38,863 nt of DNA from the NCBI RefSeq assembly GCF_000282355.1, contig NZ_AKJL01000080.1, positions 1 through 38,863 of the forward strand, read 5' to 3'. The stretch comes from Pseudomonas sp. GM49. GTDB lineage: Bacteria; Pseudomonadota; Gammaproteobacteria; Pseudomonadales; Pseudomonadaceae. The first letter of the stretch is position 1. Every line of letters begins with the position of its first letter. Below, one piece after another: positions 8,116-16,692 of the stretch. Under the pieces are notes generated by a model. That model saw only the letters and a program-made list of their open reading frames with translations, ran no database searches and had not been told where the DNA came from. The position numbers were made by a program, and so were the translations under genes.

Positions 8116-8218
8116 GTCGTCAACTCAACGCGAAGGCATGTCGTGAGCACATCATATGGTTGACGTTTGAGCTATCGATGTGCGCGCGTCAACAGCCGAC
8201 TCTCGCGAACCTATCCAA

Positions 8219-8344
8219 GTGAAGTGACACAAAAATCCGCACACTGGAGAAGTAGTCGAAACGAAAGGCGGCAACCATAAAACGCTGAAAGAATGGAAAG
8301 CGAAATACGGTTCCGACACCGTGGAGTCCTGGCTGACCGAGTGA
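8219..8344 (+). pseudogene. mvaT/mvaU-like 3' fragment, copy 2
   Basis: The frame reads V-K-stop-HKNPHTGEVVETKGG, then NHKTLKEWKAKYGSDTVESW and LTE-stop: an MvaT C-terminal DNA-binding domain with an in-frame TGA at 8225-8227. The recognisable homology starts at the same V-K codons as copy 1. The N-terminal half is absent. Its changes relative to copy 1 are largely synonymous, so the copies derive from related functional genes rather than from a recent duplication in place. Confidence 0.75.
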
Positions 8345-8357
8345 TCTTGATTTGAGT

Positions 8358-8386
8358 ACAAAAGGGCCCGAGAGGGCCCTTTTTTG
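8358..8386 (+). terminator. rho-independent terminator of mvaT-like copy 2
   Basis: AAAGGGCCC, GAGA loop region, GGGCCCTTTTTT, preceded by the shared TTTGAGTACAAAA. It also ends any transcript coming from the IclR gene. Confidence 0.85.
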
Positions 8387-8523
8387 TAGCAGATTGAGGG
8401 ACATTGGATCTGGCGTTGCCGTAGTGGGCGGTCACACCGTGCAGCACTCATACGTGCTACACCGCACCCATAGAGCGAGTGTTCGTGCCAACGCCAATCA
8501 CCTTTCCTGTCCTATGGCGGCGT

Positions 8524-9573
8524 TCAAAGAAATTCCTTTCGGATGTCGATACTCGACCGTTCGCCAATATTGCAGTAGTTCTCCGAGAGCCACGTCTCGG
8601 CCTCGCTTCGTCCGTTGTCGCGCAGCCCGCAAAGAAAGTCCCAGTCCGCGTTGTACTTGCTGGACACGCTGAGCGCACACATTGCCTCGTCTGACTTAAT
8701 GGAGTGGATCAGCATCTCCTTCATCTCGTTGCGATCGACCTTGCCTTGCTGGATGAGGTCGGTGACAAAAGCGATCGTGCGCAGCTCACGCATCAGCGAC
8801 GAATTAAAGCTGATTTCACTGATGCGATTAAGGATATCAGCAGCTGTAATGGGTACGCCTGGGCGGACGAGTGGATTGATATGGACAATCACCACATCGC
8901 GTGTATTGCAGTGGTAGATCAACGGAAAAATGGCCGGGTTTCCCAGATAGCCGCCATCCCAGTAGTTCTGTCCGTCGATCGTGACCGCTTGGAACAATGT
9001 CGGCACACAGGCTGATGCGAGTACCGCTTCGGCGCAAACCTCATCTTTCGTGAAAATGCGTATTTTTCCCGTTTCGACATTGGTTGCGCAAAGATAGAGG
9101 TGGAACGGGCATTGGCTCCGCAGGGCTGCGAAATCTATCTGTTTATCCAGCACATCCCGCAATGGACTCAAGTTGCGGCTATTGAACTGGTAAGGCGAGA
9201 ATATTCGAAGTGCCATGTCCGCAAACGTATACATGGGTGAATAGTCCAGACCGAAGCTGTGTGTCCCTTTCAACCATGGCATCCAGCGCAACGGGTTATG
9301 ACGCTCGGCGGACTGCGCCACGGCGTACCAGAAATCGTGCAGCGCCTGGCGCGCCCCGGCCTCGCCACCTTGCAGCATACCGTAAGCCAGCACGGTGGCA
9401 TTCATCGCGCCGGCACTGGTTGCGCTCACCCCTTCAATGGCAAGCCTGCCATCCTCGAGCAACCGATCGAGCACGCCCCAGGTGAACGCACCGTGCATGC
9501 CGCCGCCCTGCAAAGCCAGCGCGACCGGCTTACGCTCATCACTGCCCCGAGGCTTTCCGTTCTTCGTGGTCAT
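8524..9573 (-). CDS. Patatin-like phospholipase family protein
   Basis: A 349-residue patatin-like lipase. LALQGGGMHGAF gives the oxyanion loop (GGGMHG, residues 23-28), SATSAGAMNA the nucleophile Ser53, and NYWDGGYLGNP the catalytic-dyad Asp206. The nucleophile elbow reads A-T-S-A-G instead of the usual G-x-S-x-G, a variant I believe is common in one bacterial patatin branch. There is no signal peptide or membrane span. I chose ATG 9573 because GAGGAGACCTCGA precedes it; the longer frame to 9675 has no ribosome site. It lies 116 bases after the cyclase gene on the same strand and is probably co-transcribed. It would hydrolyse acyl esters of lipids; a lipid target and any control by cAMP are inference. 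Confidence 0.88.
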   Translation of the reverse strand: MTTKNGKPRGSDERKPVALALQGGGMHGAFTWGVLDRLLEDGRLAIEGVSATSAGAMNATVLAYGMLQGGEAGARQALHDFWYAVAQSAERHNPLRWMPWLKGTHSFGLDYSPMYTFADMALRIFSPYQFNSRNLSPLRDVLDKQIDFAALRSQCPFHLYLCATNVETGKIRIFTKDEVCAEAVLASACVPTLFQAVTIDGQNYWDGGYLGNPAIFPLIYHCNTRDVVIVHINPLVRPGVPITAADILNRISEISFNSSLMRELRTIAFVTDLIQQGKVDRNEMKEMLIHSIKSDEAMCALSVSSKYNADWDFLCGLRDNGRSEAETWLSENYCNIGERSSIDIRKEFL

Positions 9574-9689
9574 TCGAGGTCTCCTCGTCGGAGCTGATAC
9601 GAATCGGAACTTGCTGCGGCGCTTCGTCCCGTCACGCGCTTGCCTACGACACGCCGATGCTCCATTCAGCACCATGCGTTATCGATCGT

Positions 9690-12600
9690 TCACTCCCCGC
9701 TTGATGCCCATGCATCGAGCAACGCCTTGGCTTGTAGCAAATCAACGCTGTCGAAGCCTTCGGTGAAGAAGCTATAGATGTCGGCCAACATTTGCCTGGC
9801 CGCCTCCTTGTCTCGTGTTTTCCATAACTGAGTAAGGCTCACTGTGGCTCGTAGCTCGAGTGACTTTGCACCTTGTTGTCGAGCGACCGAGATCGCCTTG
9901 TGAAAGCATGCTAGCGCTTCCTGCTGCACGGCAGAATCCTGTCTGTCTTCACCCGGACATTGGAGAAAAAGAGTTCCCTTCAGGCGATACAGCTCTGCTT
10001 CATAAAAGTGCTCGCCTGTTCTGTTCACCATAGTCAGAGCGTCGGTCACGGCATCCAATCCTGCCTGCGGTTGCCCGTCGCGTCCGTGAGCTGCGGCCAG
10101 CAGTGCTAGAAAATAAGAGCATCCAAATTCTGCTCCGGCTGCCTGGTAATTGGCGATACCTTGGGTTAGCTGAGCGATGCCTTCGTCAATGTTTCCCTGC
10201 TCGGTGCGAGCCCAACCTTGAAGAATATTCCCCCATGCCAAAGAAAACGGAAACCCTCGTTCGAGTGAAAGCTTAATGGCGGCATCTGCACACTCTTCGG
10301 CGAGTTGTACGTCGTGCCGAAACTGCGCGAGTATCGACGTAGCGGAGAGGGTGAAGGCCAAGCTAATCGGGTGGGAAATCTTCTTGTCCAGAGCAAGGGT
10401 ATCCCGGCTGCGCGTGCTTGCTTGATCGGGAAAACCCAAGTACCAAAGACTCCAGGCCGAAAATGACAGGGCGTAGCCCGGATCCAGGCCGTACGTAATG
10501 GCATGTGTGCGATGCCGGTCTGGGATGTAGAGGGCACGCGCCTGCTCCTGATGGTCATGGGCATTACGCAGATCACCTTGGAAGAACAATGTCTCTCCAA
10601 GTGCCGCATGGGCATCCACGAGCAAGTCCGGATCCTGCGCAGTTTGCGCAATGCTGAGCAATCGTTCAGCCAGTTCGCATGCAGTGGAGTATTCCGCACG
10701 CAACTCGTAGTAATTCCACAGTCCCAGCAGCGTAGGGAAAAGCGAGTCATCACCTACTTGCGCGCACAGCGCTAGTGCACGGGTGTAAGTGGCCGCTACC
10801 TCGGGCGCACCATAGCCTCGCACGGCCATCAAGGCTGGCCCCAGGGCGAGTAGCAACGTCAGTTCCTGATGAGCACGCGCTGGCGTATCAGGCAAATGCT
10901 TGAGCAATTCCAGCGCCGCGCCGAGGTGACGCATTGCATCGAGATGGGCGGAATGCTGGAGGGCCTGTTGCCCGGTACGGTGCAGGTATTCCACGGCCTT
11001 CGGAACATTGCCGCTCAGCCTATAGTGGTGCGCCAGTTCGCTGCAGTAATCCGCGATGCGAGTGGGGAACAGTGCCTCGATAGCCTGCGCCGTGCGCTCA
11101 TGCAGCGCGCTACGCCGCTCCGTGAGTAGCGAGTGGCCCGCAACCTCCTGGGTTAGCGCATGCTTGAACGAATACTCCACCTCCGGAAATGCGGGCCGCT
11201 GGTAAATGAAGTCCGCAGCCTCCAGCCGGGCGAGCAGATCGCACAAGTCTTCGTCCAGCCGAGCGTCCCGCCCATCACAGATGCACTGGATCAGACTGAA
11301 CGGAAACTCTTTTCCGATAACGGCGAGGATCTGCAGCAATTCCTTCTCCGCAACGGGGAGGCGGTCGATACGGGCGGCGAGTACACCCTGCACAGTGGTG
11401 GGAATATGCAGCGCAGCCGGAGTTTGCTCGATTCGATATTGACCGGGTTCACCAAGCAGCAATTTTTCCTCCGCCAGCGTTTGCACCACTTCTTCCATGA
11501 AGAAAGGGTTGCCCTCGGTCTTATCCAGGATGAGCTGTTTGAGAGGGGAGAGGGTGGGATCGTCCCCAAGCAGGGTCGCCAGCAGTCCTTGGGCTTCGGC
11601 TGGGCCCAGCGGTTCGAGCCGCAGTTGGCTGCAATGACTCGCGCGCGTCCACACAGGTTGATACTCGGGCCGGTAGTTCACGAGGAGCAGGATCGGGGGG
11701 CTCGCCAAGTGGTCGATCAAGTACGCGAGGAATGATTCGGTCTCGCAGTCCAGCCATTGCAAATCCTCGAACAGCAGTTCAATCGGTTGATTGCGGCTCT
11801 CGCGCGCCAGCAGTTGAGTGATCGCATCGAAGGTGCGATCGCGCCTGATCTGAGGATCCATTTCCGAGAGCACAGAACTGCTTTCGCCGATACCCAGCAG
11901 ATACAGCAGGTAGGGCACGAGATCCTCGAAGCTTCGTTCGAGTGTAAGGGTCTTGCCCATGACCTTTTCCCGGCACCGGCGCTCGTCGTCCTGGGCGGTA
12001 ATCTGAAAATAGTTGTTCAGCAGTTCGATGAGCGGGAAATAGGCAAAGGCTTTGCCGTGCGACACCGAGAACGTCTCCAGCACCAAACAGCCGCGCCGCG
12101 AGCGCTCCTTGAACTCATGAAACAGCCGTGACTTCCCGACTCCGGCCTCGCCTATCACCGCGACGACCTTACTGTGCCCCGCTTTGGACTGTTCGAGCGC
12201 CTGATGCAGGTGGTCGAGCTCGACCTGGCGGCCAACGAACCTGGCCAGCCCGCGATGTGCCGACAGTTGCAAGCGCGTGCGCAACGCGCCGAGACCCAGC
12301 ACCTCGTAGACAACAAGGGGCTCGGGAATGCCTTTGACCTGGGCGGCCCCCAGGGCTTTGAATTCGAAATAACCTTCCGCCAGCTTGTAGGTGGGCTCGC
12401 TCACCAGGATCGACGAGGGTGCGGCGATTCCTTCCATCCGGGATGCAATGTGGATCGTGTTCCCGACCGGATCGTAATCGGTGTGCAAATTGTCCGTGCG
12501 GATCGAACGCACAACGACCTCTCCGGTATGGATGCCGACGCGGATTTGCAATGGAATGCCTTTCTCCAAGCGAATGCGATCGCCATGGCGGTGAATCGCC

Positions 12601-13139
12601 TGTTGCATGCGCAGTGCCGCATACAGCGCTCGCTGCGGATGATCCTCATGTGCGATGGGGGCTCCGAACAGCGCGAGTATGCCGTCGCCCAGGGTCTTGG
12701 CCACGTAGCCTTCGTAGTGGTGGACGGCTTCCATCATCAGCGCGATGACTGGCTCGATCAGGCGGTGGGCCTCTTCTGGATCGAGGTCGTGAATCAACGC
12801 CGTGGAACCGGCCATGTCGGCAAACAGTGCCGTGACGGTCTTGCGCTCACCGGCGGTCTCACCCCGGGCTTCCATGGCCGCCTGTTCGGCGCGGATGCGC
12901 TCGGCAAGGTGGTGGGGCGTGTATTGAATGGGCGCGGGAGAGGGCTCTGAAACAGGCTTGGGGCGCGGTGATGGCGCAGCAGATGCATCGGTCAGCGGCG
13001 CGCCGCATTCACTGCAAAATTTGGCGGAAAGGCCCGCCTCGTGGCCACAGCGCGGGCAGTTGCGTGACAGGCTGGCGCCGCACGCTTCACAGAAATTGGC
13101 CCCGGAGGGATTCTCGAATCCGCAGTTTGCGCAACGCAT
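9690..13139 (-). CDS. Zinc-ribbon / class III adenylyl cyclase / AAA-type ATPase / TPR protein
   Basis: A 1149-residue multidomain protein. Two zinc ribbons come first (Cys 3, 6, 17, 20 and 28, 31, 42, 45). A class III cyclase domain spans about 95-285: metal Asp108 (LFADMAGST) and Asp152 (LGDG), adenine-selecting pair Lys148/Asp223, transition-state Asn227 and Arg234. All key residues are present, so it should make cAMP. A STAND-like ATPase follows from about 300, with Walker A GEAGVGKS (330-337) and Walker B LLFEDLQWLD, and then a long TPR-like helical region to the end. ATG 13139 follows GGGAAGAGATCGT. Such proteins are thought to be sensors in which the ATPase/TPR part gates the cyclase. 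By eye it is more G+C-rich than the neighbouring modules, which hints at separate origin. Confidence 0.9.
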   Translation of the reverse strand: MRCANCGFENPSGANFCEACGASLSRNCPRCGHEAGLSAKFCSECGAPLTDASAAPSPRPKPVSEPSPAPIQYTPHHLAERIRAEQAAMEARGETAGERKTVTALFADMAGSTALIHDLDPEEAHRLIEPVIALMMEAVHHYEGYVAKTLGDGILALFGAPIAHEDHPQRALYAALRMQQAIHRHGDRIRLEKGIPLQIRVGIHTGEVVVRSIRTDNLHTDYDPVGNTIHIASRMEGIAAPSSILVSEPTYKLAEGYFEFKALGAAQVKGIPEPLVVYEVLGLGALRTRLQLSAHRGLARFVGRQVELDHLHQALEQSKAGHSKVVAVIGEAGVGKSRLFHEFKERSRRGCLVLETFSVSHGKAFAYFPLIELLNNYFQITAQDDERRCREKVMGKTLTLERSFEDLVPYLLYLLGIGESSSVLSEMDPQIRRDRTFDAITQLLARESRNQPIELLFEDLQWLDCETESFLAYLIDHLASPPILLLVNYRPEYQPVWTRASHCSQLRLEPLGPAEAQGLLATLLGDDPTLSPLKQLILDKTEGNPFFMEEVVQTLAEEKLLLGEPGQYRIEQTPAALHIPTTVQGVLAARIDRLPVAEKELLQILAVIGKEFPFSLIQCICDGRDARLDEDLCDLLARLEAADFIYQRPAFPEVEYSFKHALTQEVAGHSLLTERRSALHERTAQAIEALFPTRIADYCSELAHHYRLSGNVPKAVEYLHRTGQQALQHSAHLDAMRHLGAALELLKHLPDTPARAHQELTLLLALGPALMAVRGYGAPEVAATYTRALALCAQVGDDSLFPTLLGLWNYYELRAEYSTACELAERLLSIAQTAQDPDLLVDAHAALGETLFFQGDLRNAHDHQEQARALYIPDRHRTHAITYGLDPGYALSFSAWSLWYLGFPDQASTRSRDTLALDKKISHPISLAFTLSATSILAQFRHDVQLAEECADAAIKLSLERGFPFSLAWGNILQGWARTEQGNIDEGIAQLTQGIANYQAAGAEFGCSYFLALLAAAHGRDGQPQAGLDAVTDALTMVNRTGEHFYEAELYRLKGTLFLQCPGEDRQDSAVQQEALACFHKAISVARQQGAKSLELRATVSLTQLWKTRDKEAARQMLADIYSFFTEGFDSVDLLQAKALLDAWASSGE

Positions 13140-13403
13140 ACGATCTCTTCCCTTTTGCTCGCGTTCAAGTAGACCACTCAAAAGACGGAAAAGCGTGACA
13201 TCGATCTGGCAAAAGACAGATTGAAATCATCGGGCCAGCAGGCTCAGACAGCCTTGGAACCCTTCTGTTAAAGATAGTTTGTACCGATGTATCGAGAAGT
13301 AAAATTCGCTTATTGATGACGACCGAAGTTCATCAACAAGGGCCTCAATGCCTGCGGCGCTTTTCTCATTGAGCAACTCTCAGTTCTGCTTGTCCTCGGA
13401 ACG

Positions 13404-13652
13404 ATGGTAGGTCAGCAGAAAGATCTGGGCGAGTACAGCTACAGCCTGAAAGACGTGATCAACCCGCAGTCCGGCGCGTCGCGCTCCAACCCTCGAGTCC
13501 AAAGCTGGCAGCCGTAAACCTCGCCATATGAAGGTGTACAAAAATCAGGAAATCGGCGAAGTCGTGCAAACCAAGGGCGGCAACCACAAAACACTGAAGG
13601 AATGGAAGGCTCAGTACGGCTCCGCCACCGTGGAATCTGGCTAACCAAGTGA
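13404..13652 (+). pseudogene. mvaT/mvaU-like gene remnant, copy 3 (longest)
   Basis: One frame encodes GEYSYSLKDVIN, the middle helix of MvaT/MvaU proteins, followed by PQSGASR. After a frameshift a second frame encodes RKPRHMKVYKNQEIGEVVQT and GGNHKTLKEWKAQYGSATVE. A one-base deletion near 13636 then moves the reading to an early TAA at 13642, while the ancestral TGA is at 13650-13652. At least two frameshifts and no recognisable N-terminus mean it is dead. It retains more of the gene than copies 1 and 2. Confidence 0.78.
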
Positions 13653-13666
13653 TCTTGGTTTGAGTA

Positions 13667-13691
13667 CAAAAGGGCCCGCGAGGGCTTTTTT
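13667..13691 (+). terminator. Degenerate terminator of mvaT-like copy 3
   Basis: Same position and spacer as in copies 1 and 2, but the right arm has lost two bases (AGGGC instead of AGGGCCC), leaving a bulged stem before the T run. Probably weaker. Confidence 0.55.
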
Positions 13692-13772
13692 GTTGGGGAT
13701 GATCCGGTGAGGTGGACTTATGAATTGCCTAAGATAAGATTCAAGTCTTTTCGCTAAATCGGGTAATCGTTG

Positions 13773-14564
13773 ATGTCCGTCAGCGCAGGTCAGTTTGCTG
13801 AATATCAAGCCTTCGCCGAGCAGCTAGCCGAAGCTGCCGCTGTAGCTATTCAGCCGTACTTTCGAGCAACGCTTGATGTGGAGGATAAGGGCGGTCGTGT
13901 CTTCGATCCGGTCACCTTAGCCGATAAGGCTGCTGAACGAGCCATGCGCGAACTGATTCAGGTTCGGTATCCCGCACACGGCATCTTTGGCGAGGAGGAA
14001 GGCTCAATCGTAGGCAGCAGCGAGCTGACTTGGGTGCTCGATCCTATCGATGGTACCCGAGCTTTCATCACCGGCTTGCCACTATGGGGAACGCTAATAG
14101 CCCTCAACGATGGTCAGCGCCCTGTGCTCGGAGTGATGAATCAACCCTTCACGGGTGAGCGCTACATAGGCAGTCCGGATGGTGCATGGTGTAATGGGAC
14201 GAAGCTAAGAACACGCCAGTGCCAAGGTCTCTCCTCAGCAACACTGATGTGTACCACACCAGATATGTTCGAGACACCAGTGCGTCGAGAGGCTTTTCAA
14301 TCTGTGGCAAGCCAAGCGAAATTGGCTCGCTTCGGCGGTGATTGCTATGCGTACTGCATGCTCGCTTCAGGATTCGTAGATGTGATTATCGAGGCTAGTC
14401 TGCAGCCCTACGACGTCCAGGCGTTGATTCCGATTATCGAAGGTGCCGGTGGAGTGATCACAGCCTGGGATGGCAGGACTGCTCAAAATGGCGGAACTGT
14501 TGTTGCTTGTGGTGATCCTGCAATGCATGCCCAGTTAGTGGAGTTGCTCAGGCACGCGGTTTAA
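13773..14564 (+). CDS. Inositol monophosphatase family phosphatase (histidinol-phosphatase type)
   Basis: A 263-residue metal-dependent phosphatase. HGIFGEEEG near residue 72, WVLDPIDGTRAFITGLPLWG near 90 and EASLQPYDVQALIPIIEGAGG near 213 are the metal-binding motifs of the inositol monophosphatase family. The RAFITGLPLWGTLIAL wording fits histidinol-phosphatases (HisN type) better than SuhB or CysQ. Reaction: L-histidinol phosphate to histidinol if the subfamily call is right; otherwise another small phosphate ester. ATG 13773 is used; an adjacent TTG at 13770 is less likely. It stands alone on this strand, with no his genes nearby, so a dedicated biosynthetic role is doubtful. Confidence 0.82.
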   Translation: MSVSAGQFAEYQAFAEQLAEAAAVAIQPYFRATLDVEDKGGRVFDPVTLADKAAERAMRELIQVRYPAHGIFGEEEGSIVGSSELTWVLDPIDGTRAFITGLPLWGTLIALNDGQRPVLGVMNQPFTGERYIGSPDGAWCNGTKLRTRQCQGLSSATLMCTTPDMFETPVRREAFQSVASQAKLARFGGDCYAYCMLASGFVDVIIEASLQPYDVQALIPIIEGAGGVITAWDGRTAQNGGTVVACGDPAMHAQLVELLRHAV

Positions 14565-14618
14565 TGTGGGCAATCATCGCAATGGCTCAGGCTTAACGGT
14601 TCATAAGGTGTGAGAACC

Positions 14619-14650
14619 AAAAAAAAGCCCGGTCAAATGGCCGGGCTTAA
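14619..14650 (-). terminator. rho-independent terminator of thioesterase gene
   Basis: On the minus strand AAGCCCGGCC, loop ATTT, the complementary arm, then eight T. It is 34 bases past the thioesterase stop. The plus-strand reading has a weaker TTAATT tail and may also serve the phosphatase gene. Confidence 0.8.
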
Positions 14651-14683
14651 TTAAGCGTTACCCCTAGAACGTAGGGGCGCTAA

Positions 14684-15193
14684 TCACACAGGAATAGCCT
14701 GGCGACCATGGGCGTTTGCTGCCAATAGCTCTGTATTTACTCGAACAAAAATAGAGTCACCAATAGCTGTCAGCACCTCTCCGGCATAGACCTCGCAGAT
14801 CACACGAGTCTTGCGTCCGATATCGCCTACAACCTTGGCCCGCAGAGTCAGTGATATCCCCATTGGTGTGGGTTTGATGAATTTGATGCCAAGGTTTCCA
14901 GTGACGCAGGTGATACCGGGTTCGGTGCCGGGCTCACGGTGCTCAGCTCGGTAGTGATAGGCCATCGCCGTCCAGCTGGAATGGCAATCAACCAGCATCG
15001 CAATCATCCCGCCGTAAACCAGATCGGGCCAACCGCAGAACTTGGGATCAGGCAGGTGCTCGGCCATGACGTGCACACCGTCCTTATGCCAGTAGCTCTT
15101 GATATGGAGCCCATGTGGATTACTGCTCCCGCAGCCGTAGCAAATTCCTTCTGGTGCTGCGCTGTCTTGCAGAGATGTATTGAGTATGGTCAT
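14684..15193 (-). CDS. PaaI-type hotdog-fold thioesterase
   Basis: A 169-residue single hotdog protein. ICYGCGSSNPHGLHI near residue 17 and VYGGMIAMLVDCHSSWTAMAY near 59 mark the PaaI/YiiD thioesterase family, with the Asp of the LVDCH helix as probable catalytic acid; GIKFIKPTPMG is the following strand. Such enzymes hydrolyse acyl-CoA esters, often to release trapped CoA. It is a single-gene unit facing away from the porin gene. It may release CoA from by-products of the two CoA-transferase pathways in this window, but nothing shows this directly. Confidence 0.82.
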   Translation of the reverse strand: MTILNTSLQDSAAPEGICYGCGSSNPHGLHIKSYWHKDGVHVMAEHLPDPKFCGWPDLVYGGMIAMLVDCHSSWTAMAYHYRAEHREPGTEPGITCVTGNLGIKFIKPTPMGISLTLRAKVVGDIGRKTRVICEVYAGEVLTAIGDSIFVRVNTELLAANAHGRQAIPV

Positions 15194-15698
15194 GCCTTAG
15201 TAGTCCTCAAAAAGCTTAACCCAATCGAAATTTTTAACTCTGTATTGATCGCTTATGCAAGTCACAACTGGTAGTGAAAAGCCATATCTTGCATGTCATG
15301 ATTTTATAAGTCTGTGATGGCATCTCTTCAACAATTAACGATCATTCAACCAGAAATTTGGCCTGTCTGGTTTATTTTTGGCCGAATCAGCCATATCACA
15401 GCACGGTTGCGTAGGTAACAATCGTTTCAGGGTATGGATCAGTGATGCGCGGGATTAGCTTCCGATGTCATAGATCTAATTTCCTTTGAATAACAAATAT
15501 AAAATAGCAGGTGATTTTATGTGTGTAAGAGAGCTTTTCGAGATTTTTCTTTATTCTCTGGCAGTTCGTGGTGAGTTTGCCGGAGGACAAGTCTAGGGAG
15601 TCAGCTCGCTAAACATAAAACATCTGAGATGCTGCGAAGGATCTGCGATTGCATTTCATTTAATCCATTCTGCCATAAAAATAATCATGAGGCTGGGT
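15194..15698. other. 505-base intergenic region upstream of thioesterase and porin
   Basis: AT-rich divergent regulatory region with no credible ORF. AAAAATAATC just before the porin ribosome site fits the A-rich Crc/Hfq motif. I could not assign a confident -35/-10 pair or operator. Confidence 0.5.
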
Positions 15699-16430
15699 AT
15701 GAACAAGGCGGCTGTGTGTGCTGTTGCTGGGGCTTTCGCATGTGTTGCACAATCTGTATCGGCAATTCCATTGAGTGATAATTTCGAGCTAATCACAACC
15801 GTCGGCGCGTTTTCCGAGTATTCAATGAGGGGCATATCATTTACTCAGCGAAAACCTGCCGTACAAGCTTCTGCCATTCTTGCCCATTCGAGCGGATTGT
15901 ATGCTGGGGTGTGGGCTTCCAATGTAGACATCAATGGACTAGATACTCGGACGGAAAATGATTTTCTCGCTGGATACAATTGGAAAATAAGCGACGATAT
16001 CAATCTTGATCTCGGATATATTCAATATACTTACCCAAAAAGCTCAATTCTCAACGCTGGGGAAGCGTATGGTGTTTTGACCGCTTATGGATTTAAGGTT
16101 GGGACGTACTACTCAAATAACTATTATGGTGACCAGGTTTTCACCTATAACTACATAGGTTATGGCACTAAAGCGTTACCTTATGATATCGGCTTAGATC
16201 TTCGTTTCGGGGTGGCTGATTACAAGGATCCAGCATTTTTCTCTTCTGATGGTAGCTCCGAGGAGTCGTATAACGAGTGGGAGGTCAAGGTGACCAAGAA
16301 TTGGGTTGGCTTGGATTGGTCTGCAAGTTACATCGACACGAATCTGTCCGAAACGGAGTGTCTCTCAAATATTGGTGACAAGGAGTCATGCTCCGCACGG
16401 TTGTTGGTTGGCGTGAGCAAGACTTTCTAA
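15699..16430 (+). CDS. TorF-family putative outer-membrane porin
   Basis: A 243-residue outer-membrane protein. It has a signal peptide of about 22 residues (MNKAAVCAVAGAFACVAQSVSA) and then FSEYSMRGISFTQRKPAVQAS, the opening motif of the TorF/Gcw_chp family, followed by alternating beta strands and a terminal Phe as in BAM substrates. I chose ATG 15699 because GAGGCTGGGT precedes it and the signal peptide begins with MNK; ATG 15687 has no ribosome site. Family members are thought to be small beta-barrels for uptake of organic solutes. It precedes the CoA-transferase/lyase pair but has its own terminator, so it is a separate unit. Confidence 0.82.
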   Translation: MNKAAVCAVAGAFACVAQSVSAIPLSDNFELITTVGAFSEYSMRGISFTQRKPAVQASAILAHSSGLYAGVWASNVDINGLDTRTENDFLAGYNWKISDDINLDLGYIQYTYPKSSILNAGEAYGVLTAYGFKVGTYYSNNYYGDQVFTYNYIGYGTKALPYDIGLDLRFGVADYKDPAFFSSDGSSEESYNEWEVKVTKNWVGLDWSASYIDTNLSETECLSNIGDKESCSARLLVGVSKTF

Positions 16431-16457
16431 AATTTGCACCAACAGAAGCGCATTTTT

Positions 16458-16488
16458 GCCAGGCCTCCCAGTGCCTGGCTTTTTTTTG
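16458..16488 (+). terminator. rho-independent terminator of porin gene
   Basis: GCCAGGC, eight-base loop, GCCTGGC, then eight T. It starts 28 bases after the porin stop. Confidence 0.9.
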
Positions 16489-16563
16489 CCTGCTCGTTCA
16501 CCCCGGTCGTGGCTGACACAGGAGGCATCCTTCGGCAGGAAAGGCGGTCACTCGTCGGTTTTC

Positions 16564-16592
16564 TTTTCATAACACAACAGTCGTGTTAAAAA
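16564..16592 (+). promoter_or_regulatory. Promoter with 17-bp operator in the spacer (CoA-transferase/lyase operon)
   Basis: TTTTCA (-35), 17 bases, TAAAAA (-10). The spacer is filled by the near-palindrome AACACAACAGTCGTGTT at 16571-16587. The same element, 15 of 17 bases identical, fills the spacer of the P450 operon promoter at 33661-33689. A repressor bound there would block polymerase. TetR-type dimers typically bind palindromes of this size. The -10 start to ATG distance is 106 bases, against 102 at the other promoter. Confidence 0.7.
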
Positions 16593-16628
16593 GAAGCTGG
16601 CTGCTCAAGCTTTGCCTCGCGACCCTAC

Positions 16629-16645
16629 AGAGGGAACGTCCCTCT
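16629..16645 (+). other. Hairpin in the 5' leader
   Basis: AGAGGGA, loop ACG, TCCCTCT. A perfect 7-bp stem in the untranslated leader about 48 bases before the CoA-transferase ATG. It could influence mRNA stability; no T run follows. Confidence 0.45.
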
Positions 16646-16692
16646 ATCTCGCTTGACCAGTCCCATAACAACTTCAAAAAACTGGAGAGACC

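Noticed and set aside
11160..12950. Long plus-strand ORFs (191 and 258 residues) opposite the cyclase gene
   Set aside because: They are antisense shadows in G+C-rich coding DNA; the minus-strand frame has full domain support.
8524..13139. Pycsar-type pyrimidine cyclase system
   Set aside because: The cyclase domain carries the Lys148/Asp223 adenine-selecting pair, and no TIR or membrane effector is present; kept only as a general cyclase-patatin finding.
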